DNA of 64,000 nucleotides from Arcobacter_B sp049472135. GTDB lineage: Bacteria > Campylobacterota > Campylobacteria > Campylobacterales > Arcobacteraceae. The translations under genes and the position numbers were made by a program. Where the stretch lies: the NCBI RefSeq assembly GCF_049472135.1, contig NZ_JBMOVV010000008.1:62001-126000 (forward strand), in the 5' to 3' direction. Positions 1-9,055 of this stretch are shown piece by piece. The number at the start of each line of letters is the position of its first letter. Positions within the stretch are counted from its first letter, which is position 1. Below the pieces are notes generated by a model. The model was not told where the DNA came from. It searched no databases and saw only the letters and a program-made list of their open reading frames with translations.

Positions 1-7
1 AAAGTTT

Positions 8-634
8 TTGAAATCTATTGGTTACTCGTATCATGAGCCAATAAATTTTATATCTACTGAGATAAATGGATTTAAATTACCTAATAATATTGAAGCTTTA
101 AAAAATAGTGTTGAAAATTGTTACTTATGTGAACTATCTAAAACAAGAAAAAATACTGTTTTTTCAAGTGGTAATAGTGATGCTAAAATTATGTTTATTT
201 CAGATTTTCCATCATCTATTGAAGATGAAACAGGAAAAATACTTGTTGGAAAAACAGGTGAACTTCTTACAAAAATGATTGAGAACGTTTTAAATATAAA
301 AAAAGAAGAAGTTTATTTTGCAAATATTTTAAAGTGTAAACCTATAAATACAAGTTCTTTTAGTAATGAAGCTAATTTATGTAAAACCTATTTATTTAAA
401 CAAATTGAGCTTATAAAACCTAAAATAATCGTAACACTAGGTGAAAACGCATATAAGTATTTAACAAATGAAGATGTTAATATTAATATGTTGAGAGGTC
501 AAACTATAAATTATAAGGATATGGTTTTAATACCAACTTTTCATCCAAGTTTTTTACTTAGAAATCCCTCATCTAAAAAAGATGCATATGTTGATATGCT
601 AAAAATTAAAAATCAATTGGAGTCTTTAAATTGA
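8..634 (+). CDS. uracil-DNA glycosylase, family 4-like (possibly truncated by window edge)
   Basis: The product looks like an iron-sulfur uracil-DNA glycosylase, which removes uracil from DNA to start base excision repair. Four cysteines (about residues 38, 41, 110 and 125) have the CX2C, C-X14-C spacing of the family 4 [4Fe-4S] site. NILKCKP and HPSFLLR match the family's conserved NxLKCRPP and HPSxxLR blocks, and GKTGELL matches the GRAGQLL region. Motif A, normally GEAPG, is diverged to SDFPS. The start used is a TTG at 8. The frame stays open to the left edge and no ribosome site can be judged, so the true start may lie outside the window. The next gene's TTG start overlaps its stop codon, so the two are probably co-translated. 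Confidence 0.8.
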   Translation: MKSIGYSYHEPINFISTEINGFKLPNNIEALKNSVENCYLCELSKTRKNTVFSSGNSDAKIMFISDFPSSIEDETGKILVGKTGELLTKMIENVLNIKKEEVYFANILKCKPINTSSFSNEANLCKTYLFKQIELIKPKIIVTLGENAYKYLTNEDVNINMLRGQTINYKDMVLIPTFHPSFLLRNPSSKKDAYVDMLKIKNQLESLN

Positions 635-1758
635 AACAGTTATTAAGTATTATATTTATTGCAGCTATATTTATTGGTTGTACGCCAAAACAAGAAGTAG
701 TAATTGATATTCCAAATGAAGCCAGTGAGCAACTTGGAAAACCTATTACAAATGATTTTGAATTAGGTGAAAAAGTTACTGAAGAGGTAGAAGTATTTGA
801 TCCTTTAGTTATTCAAGAAAATGAGTTTGCATTAGAAGAGTCATCAAAATTTGTAAAAATCGCTGTTGTATATCCTTCTAAATTAATAGGCTCATATGCT
901 AAAAGTTCTGTTAATACAATCTTAGGTTATTTATCTTTTATGAAAGCGAACTATAGTGTTAAAATATATGATACAGAAGATGAAACGCCTCAAAATATCA
1001 CAAAAGCTTTTGAAGATTTAAAATCAGATGGTTTCGCAAAAGTTATAGCTTTATTTACACCAAATGCCTTAGGGACTTTACATAGTTTAGATAGTTCTTC
1101 TTTAAATGTTTATTTACCATTAAATAATAAAGATGAATATGAAACTTTTAGTGAAAATTTTGTTTATGGCGCTATTTCATATGATAGACAGATAAAAAAA
1201 TTAATCGAATATTCTAATATTAATCATACAATGTTTTATCAAGAATCTTATATTGGAAAAAGATTAAAAGAGAAATATGAACAACAAGTTCCTCTTACAA
1301 AAGTTACAAAGCTTATTAAAAATAAAAGAAACTATTTTAAAGGAATTGTAAAAGATTATAAATTAAATAATTCAACTCTTTTTTTAAATACTAAACTTGT
1401 TAAAACATCAATAATTTTATCTCAACTAAGAGCATATGAAACAGAGCCCAAAGTGATTTTATCTACACAGTTAAACTTTAATCCTAAGATTATTGCATTA
1501 ACTCAAGAAAAAGATAGAAGTAACTTTGTTGTTGCTAGTTCTATTGATAAAGTTGATGATAAATTAATTGATACTATTGAGATGTTTGGTGCTGATGTTG
1601 AATACAATTGGGTTGATTATTCAACATTAGTTGGAATTAATTATTTATTTGAATCAAGTAAATCAAATGGAATTAATACAAAAATTGAAGAAAATCAGGT
1701 TATTTATGAACCTAAGTTGTATAAAACCACTAGATTTGGTTTTTTAGAAATTAAGTAA
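631..1758 (+). CDS. lipoprotein with periplasmic-binding-protein-like fold, function unknown
   Basis: The N-terminus is a lipoprotein signal peptide with lipobox IFIGC, predicting acylation at Cys17. A linker rich in Glu follows. From about residue 73 the alternating strand/helix pattern (KIAVVYPS, KVIALFTPN, TMFYQESYIGKRLKEKY, KVILSTQLNF) resembles a type I periplasmic binding fold like that of LpoA/LppC-type lipoproteins. That resemblance is an inference from pattern only. The TTG start overlaps the stop of the preceding glycosylase gene, and aspS follows after about 45 bases. I cannot assign a ligand or partner. Confidence 0.75.
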   Translation: MKQLLSIIFIAAIFIGCTPKQEVVIDIPNEASEQLGKPITNDFELGEKVTEEVEVFDPLVIQENEFALEESSKFVKIAVVYPSKLIGSYAKSSVNTILGYLSFMKANYSVKIYDTEDETPQNITKAFEDLKSDGFAKVIALFTPNALGTLHSLDSSSLNVYLPLNNKDEYETFSENFVYGAISYDRQIKKLIEYSNINHTMFYQESYIGKRLKEKYEQQVPLTKVTKLIKNKRNYFKGIVKDYKLNNSTLFLNTKLVKTSIILSQLRAYETEPKVILSTQLNFNPKIIALTQEKDRSNFVVASSIDKVDDKLIDTIEMFGADVEYNWVDYSTLVGINYLFESSKSNGINTKIEENQVIYEPKLYKTTRFGFLEIK

Positions 1759-1802
1759 AAGTTAGATAAAATCGCGCATATTTATATTTATGGAGTTTTG
1801 AA

Positions 1803-3554
1803 TTGAGAACGCATTATTGTACAGAAGTAACTGAAAAGAACATCGGGGAAAAGGTTACTGTTGCTGGTTGGGTAAACAGTAGAAGAGACCACGGTGGAAT
1901 TATATTTATTGATTTAAGAGATAAGGGTGGAATAGTTCAATTAGTAGCAGATCCAAAAGTTTTACCAGAATCTGAAAGTGTAAGAGATGAGTTTGTATTA
2001 ATTGCAACTGGTGAAGTAAGAGAAAGAGGTGAGGGATTAGAAAATCCAAATTTAATTACTGGTAAGATTGAAATAGTTTTAGATGAATTAGTAATTGAAA
2101 ATAGATCTAAGCCAATGCCATTTGATTTAAATGATGAAAAAGTAAATGATGAGATTAAATTAAGAAATAGATTCTTAGAATTAAGATCATCAAAAATGTT
2201 TGATATTTTCAAATTAAGATCAAAAGCAACTATTCAAGTTAGAAATACATTAGATGAACTAGGTTTCTTAGATGTTGAAACTCCAATTTTAACAAAATCA
2301 ACACCAGAGGGAGCAAGAGATTATCTTGTACCATCAAGAGTACATCCAGGTGAATTTTATGCATTACCACAATCTCCTCAATTATTTAAACAATTATTAA
2401 TGGTATCTGGATTTGATAAATACTTCCAAATAGCAAAATGTTTTAGAGATGAAGATTTAAGAGCTGATAGACAACCAGAATTTACTCAAATAGACGTTGA
2501 AATGAGTTTTTGTAATCAAGAAGATGTAATTAAAGTAGCTGAGAGATTAATCTATGATGTATTTACAGCTTGTGGAAAAGAAGTACCATCTACTTTCCCA
2601 AGAATTACTTATGCAGATGCTATGGAAAAATATGGTTCTGATAAACCTGATTTAAGATTTGATATGGCTATGGTAGATGTTATTGATATTTTTGCTAACT
2701 CTACAAATGAAATTTTTGCTGATATTGCAAAAGATACAAAAAACAATAGAATCAAGGCTTTAAGATGTCCAAATGGAGATAATATCTTCTCTAAGAGACA
2801 AATGAAAGGTTTCGAAGATTACGTTAGAAAGTTTGGAGCTAAAGGTTTAGGTTACTTCCAAATGAAAGAAGATGGATTAAAAGGTCCTTTAACTAAATTC
2901 TTCTCTGAAGAAGATTTAGAAGCTATTGTTAAAGCAACTGAATTAGAAGTTGGTGATGTTGTATTCTTCGGTGCAGGTGATAAGAAAACTGTATGGGATT
3001 ACATGGGAAGATTTAGACTTTACTTAGCAGAACAAATGGAAATTATTCCAGCAGACGTTTATGAGTTTGTATGGGTTGTTGATTTCCCAATGTTTGAAGT
3101 TGAAGAAGGAAGAACAAAAGCATTACACCATCCATTTACTATGCCTAACTTAGAAAAATGTGATTTAGATAATATTGAAGATATTGAAGATATTGAATCA
3201 ATTGCATATGATATCGTATTAAACGGTACAGAGCTTGGTGGTGGTTCAATCAGAATTCATAAAGAAGAGATTCAAGCAAAAGTATTCAAATTAATGGGAA
3301 TTTCTGATGAAGAAGCTAAAGAGAAATTTGGATTCTTATTAGATGCACTTCAATATGGAGCACCATCTCACGGTGGTTTTGCAATGGGTCTTGATAGAAT
3401 GATTATGTTACTTGCGGGAACTGACTCAATTAGAGATGTTATTGCATTCCCTAAAACTCAAAAAGCTCAATGTTTATTAACTCAAGCACCAAGTGATGTT
3501 GATGCTGAACAATTAAAAGAGTTAAGCTTAAGAATTAGAAAAATAGAACAATAA
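1803..3554 (+). CDS. aspS: aspartate--tRNA ligase, probably non-discriminating (Asp/Asn)
   Basis: This 583-residue protein is a bacterial class IIb aspartyl-tRNA synthetase. An N-terminal OB-fold anticodon domain (VAGWVNSRRDHGGIIFIDLRD) comes first. The catalytic core has motif 2 (FRDEDLRADRQPEFTQ), a GAD insert, and motif 3 (GAPSHGGFAMGLDRMIML). In the anticodon domain Leu79 and Leu84 occupy the positions that are Asn and Met in E. coli, matching the Leu pair reported for non-discriminating Helicobacter pylori AspRS. That predicts Asp charging of both tRNA-Asp and tRNA-Asn, with GatCAB completing Asn-tRNA. The start is TTG with GGAG six bases upstream. Confidence 0.97.
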   Translation: MRTHYCTEVTEKNIGEKVTVAGWVNSRRDHGGIIFIDLRDKGGIVQLVADPKVLPESESVRDEFVLIATGEVRERGEGLENPNLITGKIEIVLDELVIENRSKPMPFDLNDEKVNDEIKLRNRFLELRSSKMFDIFKLRSKATIQVRNTLDELGFLDVETPILTKSTPEGARDYLVPSRVHPGEFYALPQSPQLFKQLLMVSGFDKYFQIAKCFRDEDLRADRQPEFTQIDVEMSFCNQEDVIKVAERLIYDVFTACGKEVPSTFPRITYADAMEKYGSDKPDLRFDMAMVDVIDIFANSTNEIFADIAKDTKNNRIKALRCPNGDNIFSKRQMKGFEDYVRKFGAKGLGYFQMKEDGLKGPLTKFFSEEDLEAIVKATELEVGDVVFFGAGDKKTVWDYMGRFRLYLAEQMEIIPADVYEFVWVVDFPMFEVEEGRTKALHHPFTMPNLEKCDLDNIEDIEDIESIAYDIVLNGTELGGGSIRIHKEEIQAKVFKLMGISDEEAKEKFGFLLDALQYGAPSHGGFAMGLDRMIMLLAGTDSIRDVIAFPKTQKAQCLLTQAPSDVDAEQLKELSLRIRKIEQ

Positions 3555-3573
3555 TCTTTAATAGGTAAGAATT

Positions 3574-4368
3574 GTGAAAAAAACTCTTTTTTTACTAATT
3601 CTTCCTTTATTGGCATTTAGTAAGTTTCAAATAACTGTCTATATGCCAATAGAAGAGTTTTTTATTAAAAAAATAGCTCAAAACTATGTAAGAGCTAAAA
3701 AAATCACACTATACTATACTGATAAACCTGTTGATTTAAAATATTCAGACCTTTCAAGACTTGCTCAAACAAGAGCATATTTTCATTTTGGTTTAGACAT
3801 TGAGAAAACTTATATTTCAAAACTTCAAGAAATTAATCCTCAAATAAAAATTTATGATTTGTCAAAAGGAATTAAAAAACTTAAGACAAAAACGGGAGAG
3901 ATAAATCCATATATTTGGACTGATCCTTTACTTTTAAGAGATGTGGCTACAAATATATTGAACTATTTAGTTGAACTAGATTCAATAAATGAAGACCATT
4001 ATAGAAGAAATTATGAAATGTTATTAGTTAAACTAGATAAACTTTTTTTAGATATAAGAGATAATCTTTATGCAAGTGAAATATATAATATCTATGTATT
4101 TGATGATTATTGGGATTACTTTGCGAATAGATTTTCATTAAACTTATATAAAAGAAAAAAAGAGATTGTAAAAGCACATAATATTGAAAAGATTGAAAAC
4201 TATACAAGTTCAAGAGAGATAAAAGCTATATTAATTCAAAATAAAGATTCTAAACCATATGCAAAGTCCTTAGCAGGAAAAATGAATATTATTATAAAAG
4301 AGCATGATATTTTCGAAGAGTTGTTCTTTTTTAACTTAGAAAACCTATCTAAAAAATTATCAAGTTAA
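3574..4368 (+). CDS. ZnuA-like (cluster 9) substrate-binding protein lacking canonical metal ligands
   Basis: The protein is 264 residues with an N-terminal signal peptide ending near LLAFS. It follows the layout of zinc/manganese ABC-transporter binding proteins, with SDLSRLAQTRAYFHFG, NPYIWTDPLLLRDV and VFDDYWDYFANRF aligning to known blocks. In that family these blocks carry His ligands (PHDYxxxPSD, DPHxWLDP, FHDAYxYF). Here all three histidines appear to be replaced, the last two by Tyr113 and Asp177. No permease or ATPase gene is adjacent. It may bind something else or act without metal. It has a GTG start and follows aspS by 19 bases, probably in one transcript. Confidence 0.7.
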   Translation: MKKTLFLLILPLLAFSKFQITVYMPIEEFFIKKIAQNYVRAKKITLYYTDKPVDLKYSDLSRLAQTRAYFHFGLDIEKTYISKLQEINPQIKIYDLSKGIKKLKTKTGEINPYIWTDPLLLRDVATNILNYLVELDSINEDHYRRNYEMLLVKLDKLFLDIRDNLYASEIYNIYVFDDYWDYFANRFSLNLYKRKKEIVKAHNIEKIENYTSSREIKAILIQNKDSKPYAKSLAGKMNIIIKEHDIFEELFFFNLENLSKKLSS

Positions 4369-4435
4369 TTATAAAAAATTATACAAGAGTATAAAAAGTA
4401 TACACCCTTATAAAAATTATTTCTTCCATAATGTG

Positions 4436-4441
4436 TATAAT
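4436..4441 (+). promoter_or_regulatory. -10 element for the Cache-CheW gene
   Basis: A perfect TATAAT sits in an AT-rich stretch 28 bases before the ATG at 4469. It overlaps an upstream ATG at 4433, which argues for translation from 4469, where GGGAGAAG provides a ribosome site. Confidence 0.55.
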
Positions 4442-4468
4442 AAATGTATACAAATTGGGAGAAGTAGT

Positions 4469-7048
4469 ATGTCAAAAAAGTTTATAAATTATAAAGGTAT
4501 AAATGTTAAAAAAGACTTGTATCCTATTATTAAACATATTGAAGATGTAGATAAATATAGAGAAGAGTTGGGAAGACTTAGTTCTTCTTGGGATATTTTT
4601 GCTCTTCTTGGTCAATTAGGGGATATTAATATTGATATTGGTAAGACAAAAGAGAATTTTTTAAATCTTACATCAACACTATTAAATCACTTAAGTGAAG
4701 AGACTATAAAAAAAGTTACTGCAGAGATGAAGTTTAAATCACAAGTTGCTATTGATGTTGTTATTAGAAACCTATTTGAAAGAACAGCTGATATTGGTTT
4801 TTTGGCAACAGATGATGATATTAGAAACTTTATACAAAATTATGTATCAGATTATAATGATGAGAGTTTAGAACTTAAAAAACAAATCCAAAAAAGATTT
4901 AAAGAGTATGTAGCTAAATATTCAGTATATTTTGATATTGTACTAGCTAATCCAAATGGTAAAGTGATTGCTAGACTTGATGAAACAAACAAAGTTGATA
5001 AAATAGATAATAGTTTTATTCAAGAAGTTTTAAATACAAGTGATGAATATGTTGAGACATATAAGCATCATGATTTTATTCCCCAATATAAAAAGACATT
5101 AGTTTATTCATATAAAGTTACAAAAACAAATGACCCAAGTAGTGAGAACTTAGGAGTTCTTTGTCTTTGTTTTAGATTTACTGATGAAATGAAAGGTATC
5201 TTTAAAAACTTAATTGATACTAGAAATAAAGAGGCTTTAACTATTTTAGATAAAGATGGTTGTGTTATTGCTTCAAGTGATAATGAGTATATTCCTCTTG
5301 GTTCAAAGCTACCAATTGTTTTAAATGAAGACTATAAAGTTGTGACTTTTTCAGGAAGAGATTATATAGCTAAAACTTGTAAGACAAATGGTTATCAAGG
5401 GTTTAAAGGACTTAAATGGTATGGGCATATTATGATACCAATTGAATATGCTTTTTTAAGTGATGATTTAAATCCTATTGATACAGATGATAACATCATT
5501 GAAGCTATGATGGATAATGAAGAACATTTTTCAAAAGAGTTAAAAGATGTATTTAATAAAAGTAGAACTATTCAAGATAATCTTAGTCGTGTAATTTGGA
5601 ATGGTAATATTGCTCAAAGTAAATTAAACTCTTCAAATAGAGGTTTCTCAAAATCTTTATTAAATGAGATTGGAATCACTGGTATTAAAGCAAACTCTTC
5701 TTTAGAAAATTTGAACCAAACTATTATTACTTCAATTTTAAAAGATAGTGAATTTTTATCTTCTTTAGCTATTGATATTATGGATAGAAACCTTTATGAA
5801 AGAGCAAATGATTGTAGATGGTGGGCTTTAACTTCTTATTTTAGAGAAGCTTTAGATGATATGAACTCAATTGCTCATAAAAAAGATGAAATTAGTTCAA
5901 TTTTAAAATACATAAATGATTTATATACAGTGTATACAAATCTTCTTATTTTTGATAAAGATGGAAAAGTAATAGCTGTATCAAATGAAAAAGATGAGTA
6001 TTTAGTAGGAAAAGTTTTATCTCAAGAGTGGGTAGGAAAGACTCTAACTTTAAGTGATACTTCTAAATATACTGTATCAAAGTTTGATAAAACAAATCTT
6101 TATAATAATGAGCCAACATATGTTTATTGTGCTGCGATTAGGTCTTTTAAAAATGAGAAGCAAATAAATGGTGGTATTGCAATTGTATTTGATTCAACTC
6201 CACAGTTTCATGCAATGCTTGATGAAACACTTCCAAAAAACAAAAGTGGAGTTTTTGCACTTTTTACAAACAGAGCAAAAAAAATCATCTCATCTACAAA
6301 TGAGAAATTTGAAATTGATGGTTTCTTAGATATTGAAGATAAGTTTTTCTCAATTGAAAATGGTCATAAATACAGTGAAATTATTGAATATGATGGTTGT
6401 TATTATGCTGTTGGTGTTAGATGTTCAATGGGATATAGAGAGTACAAAAGTAGAGTTGATGATTATAAAAATGATGTTTTATGTTTTGTATTTATAAAAA
6501 TTGGAAATATTGAAAATAGTAATAGAATGCTTTCTAATAAAAATAATACATTTACAAATCAAAATGACAATAAAAAGTTTGACGAAGATAGTACAGAGTT
6601 AGCAACTTTTAATATCGGTAATAAATTTTTAGCAGTTGAAGCAAAAAATGTACTAGAATCAATATCTATTGATGAACTTGAAGAGTCAATAGATATTGAT
6701 AAAAATAATCCTTTTAAAGGAATGGTTTTATATAAAGATAGACTTATTTCTGTTTTAGATATTAGAGATTTTATCAATGTAGATGTAAGTAATGATGAGC
6801 TAAATAATATAATCTTATTTGAATATGATAAAGATAATATTGAACACTGTATTGGAATAATGGTTTCAACACTGCAAAGTATTAGTGTTGTAAAAAGAAG
6901 TTCTATTCAACATATAGAAAATCACTTCTTAGGTTCAGGAACATTAGTTCAAAGTTTAGTTGATATCACAGAAAACAATGAATCAAAAGTTGCAATGATT
7001 TTAGATATTAAGAAAATCGATGATAACCTGACGCAAAGGGTAGGGTAG
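4469..7048 (+). CDS. soluble double-sensor (Cache/PAS-like) protein with C-terminal CheW domain
   Basis: The protein has 859 residues from the ATG at 4469, which follows GGGAGAAG. It has no signal peptide and no membrane helices. Two homologous sensor modules are visible: each has a helix resembling AIDxxxRNLxERAxD, then a PAS/Cache-type core (FDIVLANPNGKVIARLDE and NLLIFDKDGKVIAVSNE). From about residue 700 (TELATFNIGNKFLAVEAKNV to KVAMILDIKKID) is a CheW domain, which in known systems couples receptors to CheA. The whole likely modulates chemotaxis arrays in response to a cytoplasmic signal. The ligand is unknown. Confidence 0.82.
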   Translation: MSKKFINYKGINVKKDLYPIIKHIEDVDKYREELGRLSSSWDIFALLGQLGDINIDIGKTKENFLNLTSTLLNHLSEETIKKVTAEMKFKSQVAIDVVIRNLFERTADIGFLATDDDIRNFIQNYVSDYNDESLELKKQIQKRFKEYVAKYSVYFDIVLANPNGKVIARLDETNKVDKIDNSFIQEVLNTSDEYVETYKHHDFIPQYKKTLVYSYKVTKTNDPSSENLGVLCLCFRFTDEMKGIFKNLIDTRNKEALTILDKDGCVIASSDNEYIPLGSKLPIVLNEDYKVVTFSGRDYIAKTCKTNGYQGFKGLKWYGHIMIPIEYAFLSDDLNPIDTDDNIIEAMMDNEEHFSKELKDVFNKSRTIQDNLSRVIWNGNIAQSKLNSSNRGFSKSLLNEIGITGIKANSSLENLNQTIITSILKDSEFLSSLAIDIMDRNLYERANDCRWWALTSYFREALDDMNSIAHKKDEISSILKYINDLYTVYTNLLIFDKDGKVIAVSNEKDEYLVGKVLSQEWVGKTLTLSDTSKYTVSKFDKTNLYNNEPTYVYCAAIRSFKNEKQINGGIAIVFDSTPQFHAMLDETLPKNKSGVFALFTNRAKKIISSTNEKFEIDGFLDIEDKFFSIENGHKYSEIIEYDGCYYAVGVRCSMGYREYKSRVDDYKNDVLCFVFIKIGNIENSNRMLSNKNNTFTNQNDNKKFDEDSTELATFNIGNKFLAVEAKNVLESISIDELEESIDIDKNNPFKGMVLYKDRLISVLDIRDFINVDVSNDELNNIILFEYDKDNIEHCIGIMVSTLQSISVVKRSSIQHIENHFLGSGTLVQSLVDITENNESKVAMILDIKKIDDNLTQRVG

Positions 7049-7060
7049 AGTCTTTATAGT

Positions 7061-7088
7061 ATATGTTAAAACATATTGTGGCACAATA
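7061..7088. promoter_or_regulatory. two overlapping palindromes upstream of the YgiQ-like gene
   Basis: ATATGTTAAAACATAT (7061-7076) is a 16-bp palindrome. It overlaps TATTGTGGCACAATA (7074-7088), a 15-bp palindrome with a central G. They lie in the 79-bp gap before the radical SAM gene and could be operators or a small hairpin. No regulator can be named. Confidence 0.35.
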
Positions 7089-7127
7089 CGAAAAATATAA
7101 ATACAAATAAATTTAAAAGAAAATATA

Positions 7128-8909
7128 ATGAGCCATAATAAAAAACCAAATAAATTTTTACCAACAACTAAAGCTGAAATGAAAGAGCGTGGTTGGGACG
7201 AACTTGATGTTGTTCTAATCACAGGTGATGCATATATAGATTCACCATTCATGGGAATTGCAGTTGTTGGAAGAATTTTAGAAGACATAGGATTAAGAGT
7301 TGGAATCATAGGACAACCTGATGTTGATTCTGATGTTGATATAAAAAGACTAGGTGAGCCTAAACTTTTTTGGGGAGTAAGTGGTGGAAGTATTGACTCA
7401 ATGGTGTCAAACTACACTGCAACAAAAAAGTTTAGAAACTCTGATGATTATACTCCTGGTGGAAAAAACAATAAAAGACCAGATAGAGCTACTTTAGTAT
7501 ACACAAATCTAATTAGAAGACATTTTAAAAATACAGTTCCTGTTGTACTTGGAGGAATTGAAGCAAGTCTTAGAAGATTAACTCACTATGATTACTGGAC
7601 AAATAAATTAAGAAAACCTATTTTATTTGATTCAAAAGCTGACTATATGATTTATGGTATGGGTGAGCAAGCTATTATTGATTTAGGAAATACTTTAAGA
7701 GAAGGTGGAGATCCAAGAAATATTAGAGGACTTTGCTATATCTCAAAAGAAGCTCCTACTGATGAAAACTTTAAAGAAATACCATCTCATCAAGACTGTT
7801 TAGATGACAAAGAAAAGTATATTGATCTTTTCAGAGACTTTTATGATAACAATGACCCTATTTATTCAAAAGGTTTATATCAAAAAGTAGATACACGATA
7901 CCTAATCCAAAACCCACCAAGTGACCATATGGATGAAGATGAAATGGATAAAATCGCATCTTTCCCATATCAAAGAGATGCACACCCTTTCCATAAAAAA
8001 GATGGTAAAGTTAAGTGTTTAGAAACTATCAAATTCTCAATTATGACTCACCATGGATGTTGGGGAGAGTGTAACTTCTGTGCTATTGCTGCTCACCAAG
8101 GTAGAACAATTAGAACTAGAAGTGAAAAGAATATTTTAGAAGAAGCAAAATCATTTACTAAAATGAAAGACTTCAAAGGTATTATCTCTGATGTTGGAGG
8201 TCCGACTGCAAATATGTATGGTTATGAGTGTAAAAAGAAAATGAAGCTTGGAACTTGTGTTGATAATAAAAGATGTGTAGATGCAACTAGATTATGTAGA
8301 ACAATGAAAGTTGATCATAGCAGAAATATTCAACTTCTAAAAGATATTAGAGAAATTCCAGGAATTAAAAAAGCCTTTGTTGCTTCTGGTGTTAGATATG
8401 ATTTAATCACAGCTGATAAAAAGCATGGTTATGAGTATTTAAAAGAGATGGTTGATCATCATATTTCAGGTCAGATGAAAGTAGCACCTGAGCATACAAG
8501 TGATGAGGTTCTTCATCATATGGGAAAACCTGGAAAGCAAACACTTATTGATTTTAAAAAGATGTATGATAGATTAAATAAAGAATCAGGTAAGAAACAG
8601 TTCTTAACTTACTATTTAATTGCAGCTCATCCTGGATGTGAAGAGAAGCATATGAGAGAGCTTAAAGACTTCACTACAAATGAACTTAAAATGAATCCAG
8701 AACAAGCACAGGTATTTACACCAACACCTGGAACATACTCAGCTGTTATGTATTATACAGGTCTTGATCCATTTACAAAGAAAAAAATATTTGTAGAAAA
8801 AGACCCTAGAAAAAAAGAGAAACAAAAAGAGATTGTTATTGAAAAACATAAGTTTAACCATTATGGTGGAACAAAGAAAAAAGAGTTTGGTGCAGGAATG
8901 CAAGGGTAA
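7128..8909 (+). CDS. ygiQ: YgiQ family (UPF0313) radical SAM protein
   Basis: The 593-residue protein matches the YgiQ family along its length. The N-terminal region (DVVLITGDAYIDSPFMG) resembles a B12-binding-like fold. The radical SAM centre carries the CX3CX2C cluster motif in HHGCWGECNFC at about residues 309-319. A conserved GGPTANMYG and a Cys-rich KRC/RLCR stretch follow. The biochemical role of the family is not settled. The C-terminus is basic. The gene stands alone, followed by a hairpin. Confidence 0.93.
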   Translation: MSHNKKPNKFLPTTKAEMKERGWDELDVVLITGDAYIDSPFMGIAVVGRILEDIGLRVGIIGQPDVDSDVDIKRLGEPKLFWGVSGGSIDSMVSNYTATKKFRNSDDYTPGGKNNKRPDRATLVYTNLIRRHFKNTVPVVLGGIEASLRRLTHYDYWTNKLRKPILFDSKADYMIYGMGEQAIIDLGNTLREGGDPRNIRGLCYISKEAPTDENFKEIPSHQDCLDDKEKYIDLFRDFYDNNDPIYSKGLYQKVDTRYLIQNPPSDHMDEDEMDKIASFPYQRDAHPFHKKDGKVKCLETIKFSIMTHHGCWGECNFCAIAAHQGRTIRTRSEKNILEEAKSFTKMKDFKGIISDVGGPTANMYGYECKKKMKLGTCVDNKRCVDATRLCRTMKVDHSRNIQLLKDIREIPGIKKAFVASGVRYDLITADKKHGYEYLKEMVDHHISGQMKVAPEHTSDEVLHHMGKPGKQTLIDFKKMYDRLNKESGKKQFLTYYLIAAHPGCEEKHMRELKDFTTNELKMNPEQAQVFTPTPGTYSAVMYYTGLDPFTKKKIFVEKDPRKKEKQKEIVIEKHKFNHYGGTKKKEFGAGMQG

Positions 8910-8936
8910 TTTTTAAGTTAATACTTTTTAAATTTG

Positions 8937-8959
8937 AATCAAGGTTTTATACCTTGATT
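8937..8959 (+). terminator. stem-loop after the YgiQ-like gene
   Basis: AATCAAGG (8937-8944) and CCTTGATT (8952-8959) form a perfect 8-bp stem with a 7-base loop, extendable by a few pairs. The bases after it are AT-rich but not a clean T-run, so termination strength is uncertain. Confidence 0.5.
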
Positions 8960-9055
8960 TAATAATATTTCTAATCACAAAACATTTATAAAAGCACATT
9001 TTTGTTAGAATCTCATCACTAAAAACAGTAAAACACATTTAAGGAAAATCTATAT

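Noticed and set aside
4433..4468. Upstream ATG for the Cache-CheW gene
   Set aside because: It overlaps the TATAAT box and has no ribosome site; ATG at 4469 follows GGGAGAAG.
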